This document shows positions 56,420-64,000 of a stretch of 64,000 nt of DNA, in pieces (the first letter of the stretch is position 1; every line of letters begins with the position of its first letter). The stretch spans positions 3,392,001 through 3,456,000 of the forward strand of contig NC_017956.1 of NCBI RefSeq assembly GCF_000264455.2, in the 5' to 3' direction. The position numbers and the translations under genes are program-made. The stretch comes from Tistrella mobilis KA081020-065. GTDB lineage: Bacteria; Pseudomonadota; Alphaproteobacteria; Tistrellales; Tistrellaceae. A model generated the notes under the pieces. That model made no database searches. It was given only the letters and a program-made list of their open reading frames with translations, and had not been told where the DNA came from.

Positions 56420-57288
56420 TCAGCGCCGGAGCACGAGCAGATTGCCGCACAGGATCACCCCCGCCCCCGCCAGCATGGCCGGTGTGAGCAGCAGCCCTTC
56501 GAACCCCCAGGAGAGCGCCAGGGCCACCACCGGTACCAGGGTCATGGCATAGGCGGCCCGCCCGGGGCCGACACGCCGCACCAGATCGAAATAGATCAGG
56601 AAGTTGAGGCACGAGGCCGGCAGGGCCAGATAGGCGAGGCTCAGCCCATAGCGCCACGACCAGTCGAAGGCGAAGGGTGCCCCCTGAAGCAAAGCGACCG
56701 TCAGGGCGGTGATGCCGCCGATCAGCCCGCCCCAGGCGATGGCCGCCTCGGGTGCCAGCCCTCGCGCCTGATGTCGGGCGCCGATCACCGTGCCGAGCGC
56801 CGCCGCAACGGCAGATACCGCTGCCCAGGCCAGCCCTTCCAGCGCCCGCGGCCCCTCGCCCAGCCGGGCGAGATCGGGGGCGAAGACCAGGGCGACGCCA
56901 CCGATCCCGAGCGCCAGCCCGGCCAGATGACGGCGGGTCAGCGAGGTGCCCAGCAGCGCCCGGCCGATCAACCCGGCGAAGACCGACGAGGTGGAGAGCA
57001 CCAGCGCCGCCGGGCCGCTGGGGATCAGGCGGACGGCACTGTAGAAGGCGACGAAGGCCAGACCGTAAAAGGCGACGCCCTGCAGCACCGTCCATCGCCA
57101 GTCCGTCGCCGTCAGCCTGAGCCGGACGCCGCGGATATGCGCCCAGCCCATCATCAGCAGCCCCGCCGCGACCATGCGCCAGCCCACCGACACCACCGCC
57201 GGTACGGGCCCCGCCTGAAAGGCGGTGGCAAGCGCCCCGCCCCCCAGAGCAGGGCGGTGGAGATGAACAGAAGCGCGGTAACGCCCAT
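56420..57288 (-). pseudogene. EamA/DMT-family transporter with an apparent frameshift
   Basis: EamA proteins are ten-span exporters of metabolites or amino acids. The frame from ATG 57288 reads MGVTALLFISTALLWG, a proper first membrane helix, but then shifts at a run of six G (minus strand; 57240-57245). The rest continues in another frame as ALATAFQAGPVPAVVSVGWR and on to 56420. Restoring one G gives an intact protein of about 289 residues. Alone, the second frame could start at GTG 57196 as a 258-residue protein that lacks the first span. A homopolymer sequencing error or slippage is likely. The rest is well preserved. Confidence 0.8.
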
Positions 57289-57438
57289 GAGCCCGGAACC
57301 CTTGCGGGAATACGATCCGGAAATTCTATCCCGAAGCGTGCACTGCGTGCCAGAGCTTCCGCGAGACGCGTTCGCCGACAGCCTTCGCGATGATTATCCG
57401 GTCACACCCACAGAAGCCGCCAGACACGGGACAAAAGA

Positions 57439-57470
57439 AAACGGGCTGATCGTCACCGATCAGCCCGTTT
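57439..57470 (-). terminator. Terminator after tRNA-Gly
   Basis: AAACGGGCTGATCG and its complement form a perfect 14-pair stem with loop TCAC. On the minus strand it is followed by TTCTTTTGTCC, 22 bases beyond the tRNA 3' end. Confidence 0.9.
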
Positions 57471-57491
57471 CATCTGCGTTTCCGCAATCTC

Positions 57492-57566
57492 TGGAGCGGG
57501 AGAAGGGATTCGAACCCTCGACCCCAACCTTGGCAAGGTTGTGCTCTACCCCTGAGCTACTCCCGC
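57492..57566 (-). tRNA. tRNA-Gly(GCC)
   Basis: A 75-base cloverleaf starts GCGGGAGTAGCTCAGGGG on the minus strand. The anticodon stem CAACC/GGTTG encloses TTGCCAA, giving anticodon GCC. The T arm is GAGGG-TTCGAAT-CCCTT, the acceptor stem pairs GCGGGAG with CTCCCGC, and CCA is encoded. Confidence 0.96.
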
Positions 57567-57661
57567 CCGCTCCGTCAGGCAGCGTCGCTGCCGTCTGTGT
57601 GCGGGATAATATTCACGGCGGCGGCTGGCGCAAGAGGTTTTTTTCAGTTTGACGACGATTT

Positions 57662-58939
57662 TCAGACCGGAGCGTCGAGGGGCACCGGATGCAGCGACGG
57701 TCGCGCGTTGAGGGCATCGCGATCGAAGCCGGCGATGTGCTTATAATCGCCGATGATTCCGTTGAGTTCCGCCGCCGGCAGCACCTTTTCGACCGCCTTG
57801 AACCCGTCCGGCGCCCGCTCCTCGACCAGCTGCATCACCTTCTCGGGCCCGTTGGCACGGTTGGCGAGCACGATGCGCGCGGTGGCAGGCAGCCGCTCCG
57901 CCTCGTAGGCGGCAAGCGCCGCATCGACATCGCCCATGGTCGCCAGCCGCCAGACCAGGGTGCGGGCATCCAGAATCGCCTGCGACGCGCCATTGGATCC
58001 GATCGGATACATGGGGTGGGCGGCATCGCCCATCAGCGTCACCCGGCCATGGGTCCAGGCCTCCAGCGGATCGCGATCGACCATGGGGAATTCGAACACC
58101 CGGATCGCGGCCCGAATGATCGCCGGCACGTCCAGCCAGCCGAAATTCCAGCTCTCAAAGGCCGGCAGGAATTCCTCCAGCACGCCGGGCCGGTTCCAGT
58201 CCTCGCGCTCCAGCTTGCGCTCGGGCAGGTTCAGTTCGGCGATCCAGTTGATCAGCGACGCCCCGCGCGCCGCGATGTCGGGATCGATCGGATAGCAGAC
58301 GAATTTCTGATCCTGGTGGCCGGCCATGACCATGCTGCGGCCGTCCAGATAGGGCGGGGCCTCGCTGACGCCGCGCCAGAGGATGCGGCCATTCCATTTG
58401 GGCAGGCCCTCGTCCGGATGGAACTGCGCCCGCACCGCCGAATGGATGCCGTCGGCGGCGATGATGAGATCGGCGGTGTCGTGGCCGAGCGAGGCACCGG
58501 TGGTGCGCGAGACCAGATCGATCCGCGCCCGGCCGTCGGCCTGGGTGGCGACGCGGGCGGCGGCATGATCGGTCAGCACCCGGTCGGTACCCAGCCGGGC
58601 CCGCGCCGCATCGAACAGCAGCATCTGCAGGCGACCGCGATGGATCGAGTACTGGGGCCAGTTATACCCGGCGTCGCGGCCGCGCGCCTCGCGCCAGATC
58701 TCCTGCCCCAGCTTGTTGGTATAGATCAGCGTCGAGGTGGCGACGCCGGTGCGGGCAAGCTCGTCGGCCAGGCCCAGTTCGGTCAGCTCGCGGACCGCAT
58801 GGGGCAGCAGGTTGATCCCCACCCCCAGCGGCCGGATCTCGGGCACCGCTTCGTAAACCACGGTCTCGATCCCCGCGGCATGCAGGCTGAGCGCGGCCGT
58901 CAGCCCGCCGATGCCGGCGCCTGCAATGATGACCTTCAT
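57662..58939 (-). CDS. FAD-dependent monooxygenase (salicylate hydroxylase-like)
   Basis: This 425-residue flavoprotein of the aromatic hydroxylase (UbiH/PhzS) group has an FAD-binding GxGxxG in IIAGAGIGGLTAALSLHAAG (from residue 3), the NAD(P)H/FAD motif LIIAADGIHSAVR (DG motif) and the third motif RVTLMGDAAHPMYPIGSNGA. It would hydroxylate an aromatic or heterocyclic acid. ATG 58939 has GGAGAGG ten bases upstream. It is divergent from a MarR gene, and a TRAP system for acid uptake follows on the other side. The exact substrate is unknown. Confidence 0.88.
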   Translation of the reverse strand: MKVIIAGAGIGGLTAALSLHAAGIETVVYEAVPEIRPLGVGINLLPHAVRELTELGLADELARTGVATSTLIYTNKLGQEIWREARGRDAGYNWPQYSIHRGRLQMLLFDAARARLGTDRVLTDHAAARVATQADGRARIDLVSRTTGASLGHDTADLIIAADGIHSAVRAQFHPDEGLPKWNGRILWRGVSEAPPYLDGRSMVMAGHQDQKFVCYPIDPDIAARGASLINWIAELNLPERKLEREDWNRPGVLEEFLPAFESWNFGWLDVPAIIRAAIRVFEFPMVDRDPLEAWTHGRVTLMGDAAHPMYPIGSNGASQAILDARTLVWRLATMGDVDAALAAYEAERLPATARIVLANRANGPEKVMQLVEERAPDGFKAVEKVLPAAELNGIIGDYKHIAGFDRDALNARPSLHPVPLDAPV

Positions 58940-59033
58940 CGGATCCTCTCCTCCCATCCCGCACCCTGGGCACCGGCTCGGAGCCGGGTGCATTGCGTGT
59001 TTCGGGTCAGGATATATCCGGAGAATGTACGAT

Positions 59034-59054
59034 GTCATTACAATCCGAATTGAC
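59034..59054. promoter_or_regulatory. Possible MarR operator in the divergent promoter
   Basis: GTCATT (59034-59039) and AATTGAC (59048-59054) form an imperfect inverted repeat around ACAATCCG, within an AT-rich stretch. GATATATCC (59011-59019) nearby could be a -10 region for the monooxygenase. The 232-base gap from 58940 to 59171 holds no gene. Confidence 0.45.
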
Positions 59055-59171
59055 GATCATCCGCTCTACGAACTAATCTGAGGAAACCGGCAGAAAACCG
59101 GTTTATGGTGGCCGATGCACCGCCCGGGATCAGAACGAGACCAGCCCGGGCCGGATCATCGGGAGACAGGA

Positions 59172-59669
59172 ATGACACGCGGACGGCGGACGACCTCCAG
59201 CGTCCTGCCGCGGCCGGCCGGCCGCGGTGACGCTTTCGAGCAATGGCCGGAGGACGTTGAGTTCGGGGTGCTGCGCGAGCTGATGGGCTATGCGCTGCGC
59301 CGGGCCCAGATCGCCATCTACGAGGATTTCTTCGCCACCGTCGCGGATCTGGACATCACGCCGCCGATGTTCTCGTCGATGGTGCTGATCCGGAACAATC
59401 CCGGCCTCAGCCAGAGCCGGCTCGGCCGGGTGGTGGGCATTGCCCGATCAGGCACCATGGCCCTGGTCGACCGGCTGGAACGCGCCGGCTATGTCGAACG
59501 CCGCCCCACCCCCGGCGACCGGCGGGTCAACCAGCTGGCCCTCACCCCGCATGGCGAGGAGGTGCTCGACGAGCTGATCCGGCGGATCCGCGCCCATGAC
59601 GACCGGGTCTCGGCGCGGCTCAGCGAGGCGGAGAAGGTCACGCTCCGCGATCTGCTCGCGAGGTTCTGA
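59172..59669 (+). CDS. MarR-family transcriptional regulator
   Basis: This 165-residue regulator has the MarR winged helix: PGLSQSRLGRVVGIARSGTM, then ALVDRLERAGYVERR and the wing PTPGDRRVNQLALTPHGEEV. It probably senses an aromatic acid and controls the divergent monooxygenase and the TRAP genes downstream. ATG 59172 has GGGAGACAGGA directly upstream. An ATG at 59115 has no site. The last seven codons (RDLLARF) and the stop are part of a 27-base tandem array. Confidence 0.9.
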   Translation: MTRGRRTTSSVLPRPAGRGDAFEQWPEDVEFGVLRELMGYALRRAQIAIYEDFFATVADLDITPPMFSSMVLIRNNPGLSQSRLGRVVGIARSGTMALVDRLERAGYVERRPTPGDRRVNQLALTPHGEEVLDELIRRIRAHDDRVSARLSEAEKVTLRDLLARF

Positions 59670-59722
59670 ATACGCGATCTGCTCGCGAGGTTTTGAATAC
59701 GCGAGCTGCTCGCGCGGCTTGA
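59646..59722 (+). repeat. 27-bp tandem repeat spanning the marR stop codon
   Basis: Three copies: 59646-59672, 59673-59699 (one mismatch) and a partial 59700-59722. The unit is nine codons long and in frame with marR. Read through, it encodes RDLLARF-stop, IRDLLARF-stop, IRELLARL. The first stop is the real end of the gene. Confidence 0.9.
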
Positions 59723-59808
59723 GACAACATCAGGCGGCATCCGCAGACAGGGGTGCCGGAGACGAGCGGGGCGACAAGATCCCGCCGCCCAGGGAGGAGA
59801 GGCGCCCC

Positions 59809-60450
59809 ATGTCGAGGGCAGACCCGGCCCCGCACAGCGTGCAGGGCCGCGGTGAGAAGGCGTCGCGGTCCGGCGGCCCCTTCCGCACCGGTTTCGGCCC
59901 CGTCGGGGTCCTGTGCCGTCTGGTCGCCATGGCCGGCGGGCTGATGCTGGTCGCGATCGCCGCGATGTCGGTGATCAGCATCATCGGCCGCTGGTTTGCC
60001 GGCACCAGCATCGGCGGGCTGGAATTCGGGCCCGTGCCGGGCGATTTCGAACTGGTCGAGACGGGCACCGCCATCGCGGTCTTCTGCTTCCTGCCCCAGG
60101 CCCAGCTCGCCCGCGCCCATGTCACGGTCGATCTCTTCACCATGCGCGCCGGCCCAGCTCTGCGCCGGGCGCTGGGCGTCGTCGCCGATCTTCTGTTCGC
60201 GGCCACCACCGCCCTGCTCGCCTGGCGGCTGACCATCGGCCTTGAAGAGCGCCTGACCTATGGCGAAACCACCATGATCCTGGGCCTGCCGCAATGGTGG
60301 GTCTATGTGCCGGGGGTGGCCTTCATGGCCCTGACCGCCCTCGCCTGCCTGACCACGCTCACCGCCACGCTGCGCGGTGCGGTGCCGCCGACCGAGGCCG
60401 AGGCTGCCGCCGCAGAGGCCGGAACGGCCAGCGAGGAGAGCCGGCGATGA
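59809..60450 (+). CDS. TRAP transporter small permease (DctQ)
   Basis: This 213-residue protein has four hydrophobic segments with family features AMSVISIIGRWFAGTSIGGL, GDFELVETGTAIAVFCFLP and QLARAHVTVDLFT. The N-terminal 30 residues and the Ala/Glu-rich C-tail are extra to the family core. ATG 59809 has GGAGG ten bases upstream. It overlaps dctM by four bases. It is a separate system from the one at 4.1-7 kb, with low resemblance between the two. Confidence 0.9.
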   Translation: MSRADPAPHSVQGRGEKASRSGGPFRTGFGPVGVLCRLVAMAGGLMLVAIAAMSVISIIGRWFAGTSIGGLEFGPVPGDFELVETGTAIAVFCFLPQAQLARAHVTVDLFTMRAGPALRRALGVVADLLFAATTALLAWRLTIGLEERLTYGETTMILGLPQWWVYVPGVAFMALTALACLTTLTATLRGAVPPTEAEAAAAEAGTASEESRR

Positions 60451-61766
60451 GCGATACCACCATCGGCCTTCTCGGCATTGCCGGCCTGCTCGTCGCCATG
60501 GCGCTGCGCGTGCCGGTGGGGCTCGCCATGCTGGTGGCCGGCATTCTGGGCAGCATGGCGGTTGCAGGCCCCATGGGCATCATGGCCGGGCTCACCACCC
60601 TGCCGGTGGAGCAGTTCTCCAACCACGCGCTCTCGATCGTGCCGCTCTTCCTGCTGATGGGCGCCTTTGCAGGCCGCGCCGGCCTCTCGCAGCTGCTGTT
60701 CGATGCCGCCCGCGACTGGCTGGGCCATCGCCGCGGCGGCCTCGCCATGGCCGCGATCGGCGCCTGCGCCGCCTTCGGCTCGATCTGCGGCTCGTCTCTC
60801 GCCACCGCCGCGACCATGACCCGGGTCGCCCTGCCCGAAATGCGCCGCCACGGCTATCACGACGGGCTGGCGACCGGCGTTCTGGCGGCCGGCGGTACGC
60901 TCGGCATCCTTATCCCGCCCTCGGTGGTGCTGGTGATCTATGCGGTGCTGACCGGGCAGAACATCGACCGGATGTTCATTGCGGCCCTGGTGCCGGGCGT
61001 GCTCGCCGCTCTCGGCTATATGGCGGCGATCCGGGTGCAGGTGATGCTGAACCCCGACGCCGCCCCGGCCGTTCCCCGGATCGGCTGGTCGGAACGTCTC
61101 CGCGGCCTCGCCCGCACCTGGCCGGTCTTCGTGATCTTCGTGACGGTGATCGGCGGCATCTATGCCGGCGTCTTCACACCGACCGAAGGGGCGGCGGTGG
61201 GGGCCGCGGCCACCGGGCTGTTCGCGCTGGTCCGTGGCGGGCTCCGCCGCGGTGCCTTCACCGAGGTGGTGATGGAGACCGCTTCGGGCACCGCGATGAT
61301 CTTCATGATCGTGCTGGGGGCCGCCGCCTTCAACGGCTTCCTGGCGCTCACCGGCCTTCCGATGCAGGCGGCCGAGACGATCGGCGGGCTCGACGTGCCG
61401 CCGATCGTGGTGCTGGCGGCGATCCTGGCGCTCTATCTGGCGCTCGGCTGCATCATGGACAGCCTGTCGATGATCCTGCTGACCGTGCCGATCTTCTACC
61501 CGCTGATCATGGCGCTGGATTTCGGCCTGCCGCCCGCAGAAGCCGCCATCTGGTTCGGCATTCTGGCCCTGGTGGTGGTGGAGGTCGGCATGATCACGCC
61601 GCCGGTCGGGCTGAATGTCTTCGTGATCAACGCCATGTCGGGCGGCACGCCGATGCGTGACACCTTCGCAGGCGTGATCCCGTTCCTCGTCTCCGACGTG
61701 CTGCGCATCCTGGCGCTGGTGGCCTTTCCGGGCATCACGCTTGGCCTGATGCGCCTGCTCTACTGA
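60447..61766 (+). CDS. TRAP transporter large permease (DctM)
   Basis: This 439-residue channel subunit has about 12 membrane spans. It shows the family segments IVPLFLLMGAFAGRAGLSQL, GSICGSSLATAATMTRVALP, GILIPPSVVLVIYAVLTGQ and GMITPPVGLNVFVINAM. The start overlaps the small permease stop (ATGA). A longer reading to 60294 is in the wrong context. The partner binding protein is at 62360, with the DUF3237 gene in between. Confidence 0.93.
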   Translation: MSDTTIGLLGIAGLLVAMALRVPVGLAMLVAGILGSMAVAGPMGIMAGLTTLPVEQFSNHALSIVPLFLLMGAFAGRAGLSQLLFDAARDWLGHRRGGLAMAAIGACAAFGSICGSSLATAATMTRVALPEMRRHGYHDGLATGVLAAGGTLGILIPPSVVLVIYAVLTGQNIDRMFIAALVPGVLAALGYMAAIRVQVMLNPDAAPAVPRIGWSERLRGLARTWPVFVIFVTVIGGIYAGVFTPTEGAAVGAAATGLFALVRGGLRRGAFTEVVMETASGTAMIFMIVLGAAAFNGFLALTGLPMQAAETIGGLDVPPIVVLAAILALYLALGCIMDSLSMILLTVPIFYPLIMALDFGLPPAEAAIWFGILALVVVEVGMITPPVGLNVFVINAMSGGTPMRDTFAGVIPFLVSDVLRILALVAFPGITLGLMRLLY

Positions 61767-61789
61767 TCTTCAGGAAAGGTCCGCCGCCC

Positions 61790-62284
61790 ATGACCACCGG
61801 CTTTCCCGCCACCCCGCCCGTCCTGTCCCCGGTCGCCCTGATCGAGGCCGAGATCGGCACCCCGCAGGAACTGGGCGCACTGGCCGATGGCCAGCGCCGG
61901 ATCATCCCGATCCTGGGAGGACGGGTCTCGGGCGCCCGGCTGGCCGGGCGGGTGCTGCCGGGCGGGGCCGACTGGCAGACCGTGCGGCCCGACGGGCTGG
62001 CCGAGATCGAGGCCCGCTACACCCTGGCCCTGACCGAGGTCGACGGCGCGGCCGTGGATGCGCTGGTCGACATCCGTAATCCCGGCATGCGCCACGGCCC
62101 CGCCGAGGTGCTGGCCCGGGTGGCGGCGGGCGAGGATGTCGACCCCTCGCTCTATTACTTCCGGACCACCCCACGCTTCACCACCGGCCATCCGGCCCTC
62201 GGCTGGATGAACCGGACCCTGTTCGTGGCCCGCGGCCGCCGGCTGGCGGCGCGGGTCGAAATCGAGGTCTTCGCGGTCGGCTGA
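61790..62284 (+). CDS. DUF3237 family protein
   Basis: This 164-residue protein matches DUF3237: IPILGGRVSGARLAGRVLPGGADW, then EIEARYTLALTEVDGA, RHGPAEVLARV, YYFRTTPRFTTGH and LFVARGRRLA. The family forms a small beta-barrel, and its function is not established. It is often near catabolic or TRAP genes, as here. It sits between dctM and dctP, 24 bases after dctM and in the same direction, so it is very likely cotranscribed. Confidence 0.85.
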   Translation: MTTGFPATPPVLSPVALIEAEIGTPQELGALADGQRRIIPILGGRVSGARLAGRVLPGGADWQTVRPDGLAEIEARYTLALTEVDGAAVDALVDIRNPGMRHGPAEVLARVAAGEDVDPSLYYFRTTPRFTTGHPALGWMNRTLFVARGRRLAARVEIEVFAVG

Positions 62285-62359
62285 CCGCATCAACCAGGCA
62301 TGTCGCCCGCCCAGAAGCGGCAGCCAGCCCACATCAGGCAGATCAGGGAGGAGAAACCG

Positions 62360-63430
62360 ATGACGGATATCGCAACCGGCTGGCGGCGGCTGGCCACACG
62401 GATGGCGGCGGGCGTGGCGGGCCTGGTGGTGGCCGCAGGCATGGCCGGCCAGGCGGCCGCAGCCGAGGTGACGCTGCGCCTGCACCACTTCTTCCCGCCC
62501 ACCTCGGCGGTCCATTCGAAGTATTTCGCGGACTGGAAGCAGCGGGTGGAGAGCCAGTCCGGCGGGCGGATCGAGGTCAAGATCTACCCGGCCATGCAGC
62601 TGGGCGGCACCCCGCCCTCGCTGTTCGATCAGGCGCGCACCGGGCAGGCCGACATCATCTGGACGGTGGTCGGCTACACCCCCGACCGCTTCCCCGAGGC
62701 CGAAGTCTTCGACCTGCCCTTCCTGCCGCGCTCGGCCGAGATCACCAGCCAGGCCGCGCATGAATTCGCCATGAAGCACCTCACCAGCCGCTTCGAAGGC
62801 GTGAAGGTGATCGCAGCCCACACCCACAGCCCCGGGCTGATCCACACCCGCGATCGCGAGGTCCGCACGCCCGAAGACATGAAGGGGCTGAAGCTGCGCG
62901 GGCCGTCGCGGCTGATCAATTCCTTCATCGAGGCGCTGGGCGCCGAGCCGGTCGGCATGCCCGTGCCCCAGACGGCCGAGGCGCTGTCGCGCGGCGTGAT
63001 CGACGGCACGGTTCTGCCCATGGAAGGGCTGGATGCGCTGCGCCTGCAGGAACTGGTCCACCGCCACATGGTGTTCGCGGGCGAGAATGCGCTCTACACC
63101 ACCATGATGCTGGTGGCGATGAACCAGGCGAAATATGACGGCCTGCCCGCCGACCTGAAGAAGGTCATCGACGACAATGCCGGCATCGCCGAGGCCCGCG
63201 CGATCGGCCGCGTGATGGATCAGGCCGATGCGCCGGTGGTAGCCGCGATCGAAAAGTCCACGACCAACCGGATCATCGCGCTGACGTCCGCAGAAACCGA
63301 CCGCTTCCGCGCCGTCGGTGCCGAGGTCGAAAAGGCCTGGGCCGAGCGGATGACCGCCCGCGGCATCGACGGCCCGGCGCTGATCGAGGAAGCCAAGGCG
63401 CTGGTGGCGAAGTACGCAGCCCAGCCCTGA
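62360..63430 (+). CDS. TRAP transporter periplasmic binding protein (DctP)
   Basis: This 356-residue protein has a signal peptide (MAAGVAGLVVAAGMAGQAAA, cleaved before AEVTLRLHHF). The DctP fold shows GGRIEVKIYPAMQLGG, the carboxylate-binding MKGLKLRGPSRLINSFIEAL and LSRGVIDGTVLPMEGLDAL. ATG 62360 has GGGAGGAG eight bases upstream. An in-frame ATG at 62300 would place 20 polar residues before the signal. Together with the monooxygenase and MarR genes it suggests uptake of an aromatic or related acid (inference). Confidence 0.92.
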   Translation: MTDIATGWRRLATRMAAGVAGLVVAAGMAGQAAAAEVTLRLHHFFPPTSAVHSKYFADWKQRVESQSGGRIEVKIYPAMQLGGTPPSLFDQARTGQADIIWTVVGYTPDRFPEAEVFDLPFLPRSAEITSQAAHEFAMKHLTSRFEGVKVIAAHTHSPGLIHTRDREVRTPEDMKGLKLRGPSRLINSFIEALGAEPVGMPVPQTAEALSRGVIDGTVLPMEGLDALRLQELVHRHMVFAGENALYTTMMLVAMNQAKYDGLPADLKKVIDDNAGIAEARAIGRVMDQADAPVVAAIEKSTTNRIIALTSAETDRFRAVGAEVEKAWAERMTARGIDGPALIEEAKALVAKYAAQP

Positions 63431-63534
63431 CGGGGTCCCGGTCGCGGGATCCGGACTTGCAGGCGGGGCGGAGAAGCGGCGATGATCCGCGTCTTCGCCC
63501 CGCCTGATGTCGTTCAAAGACCACCGGATCCGTC

Positions 63535-64000
63535 ATGCCCGCCACCCGCGCCGACCTCTTCGCCCGTCTCGATGCCCTTGGCATCGCGCACGAGACCTAT
63601 GACCATGCGCCGGTTTTCACCGTCGAAGAGGCGGAGGCCGAGACCGGCCATGTGCCGGGGCTGCACGTCAAGAACCTGTTTCTGAAGGACAAGCGCGGCG
63701 ATCTCTGGCTGGCCACCGTCGCCGCCGACCGGCGGGTGGATCTGAAACATCTGCAGGCGCTGCTCGGCGCCGGCCGCTTCTCGTTCGGCAAGCCCGATCT
63801 GCTGATGGAGGTACTGGGCGTCACCCCGGGCTCCGTCACGCCTTTCGCGCTGATCAACGATCCCGATCGCCGGGTGGTCTTTGCGCTCGACCGCCGGGTG
63901 GCCGAGGCGGAGCGGATCAACGCCCATCCCCTGTTCAACGACGCCTCGACCGTGGTGACGGGCGCGGGGTTAAAACGCTTCGTGTCGAGCTTCGGCCACG
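63535..64000 (+). CDS. YbaK/ProX-type aminoacyl-tRNA deacylase, cut by the window end
   Basis: At least 155 residues are present and the frame is still open at the window edge. The protein starts MPATRADLFARLDALGIAHE and shows the YbaK/ProXp family features HAPVFTVEEAE, GLHVKNLFLKDKRGDLWLA (with the conserved lysine) and LGVTPGSVTPFALINDP. Such proteins hydrolyse mischarged tRNAs such as Ala-tRNA(Pro). Family members run about 165-170 residues, so perhaps 10-15 residues are missing here. It follows dctP by 104 bases and may be independent of that operon. Confidence 0.9.
   Translation, partial: MPATRADLFARLDALGIAHETYDHAPVFTVEEAEAETGHVPGLHVKNLFLKDKRGDLWLATVAADRRVDLKHLQALLGAGRFSFGKPDLLMEVLGVTPGSVTPFALINDPDRRVVFALDRRVAEAERINAHPLFNDASTVVTGAGLKRFVSSFGH

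Noticed and set aside
59646-59722. The 27-bp repeats as a CRISPR array
   Set aside because: The copies are directly adjacent with no spacers, and the unit overlaps a coding sequence. No other repeat-spacer structure is visible in the window.

Overview
The window is a dense, very GC-rich bacterial chromosome segment of about 64 kb. Its gene families point to an alphaproteobacterium: a complete system I cytochrome c maturation operon (ccmA-I), a 1629-residue NAD-glutamate dehydrogenase, an NAD-dependent homospermidine synthase, an IalB-family protein, TRAP transporters and a pqqABCDE operon. A Rhodospirillales/Tistrella-like organism is my guess from family content and composition only. No phage, IS element or CRISPR array is visible.

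Layout. 0-1.4 kb: a PaaK-like adenylating enzyme. 1.4-7.9 kb: a sugar-acid cassette (RraA-like protein, IlvD/Edd dehydratase, 54-aa membrane protein, TRAP transporter) facing a GntR regulator across a palindromic operator. 7.9-16.6 kb: a LysE exporter, then ccmABCDEFGHI, with an apparent one-base frameshift in ccmC. 16.7-21 kb: a polar amino-acid ABC transporter split by a MarR gene, plus a small HNH protein. 21-26 kb: a branched-chain amino-acid type ABC transporter (livHMGF, then the binding protein). 26-29 kb: queF, tRNA-Ala(CGC), yggT, DUF167, folD and a 2H phosphoesterase. 29-33 kb: a PIN toxin-antitoxin pair, homospermidine synthase and argG. 33-39 kb: an exported TPR-CHAT protease-like protein, a membrane class III cyclase, a GST and a metallo-beta-lactamase fold hydrolase. 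39-42.2 kb: pqqABCDE including the 41-residue PqqA peptide. 42.3-50.4 kb: rlmN, ialB-like, a Bax-inhibitor-1 protein, a second cyclase overlapping an SRAP gene antisense, a flippase-like membrane protein, purH and an Ivy-like secreted protein. 50.4-56.3 kb: a RES-Xre toxin-antitoxin pair and NAD-glutamate dehydrogenase. 56.4-57.6 kb: a frameshifted EamA exporter and tRNA-Gly(GCC). 57.6-63.4 kb: a flavin monooxygenase, MarR regulator, second TRAP transporter and DUF3237 protein. The last gene, a YbaK/ProX-type editing protein, runs off the end.

The genes work together as compact operons joined by 4-base ATGA/GTGA overlaps: heme delivery and ligation to c-type cytochromes (ccm), PQQ cofactor synthesis (pqq), and four separate solute uptake systems with their own regulators. 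The most unusual pattern I found is not a gene: short tandem duplications (10-27 bp) that contain or directly follow the stop codon occur at the 3' ends of at least seven unrelated genes (lysE, ccmC, queF, DUF167, rlmN, ialB-like, marR). Two genes (ccmC, EamA) carry apparent single-base deletions in GC-rich runs, which may be sequence errors or real lesions.
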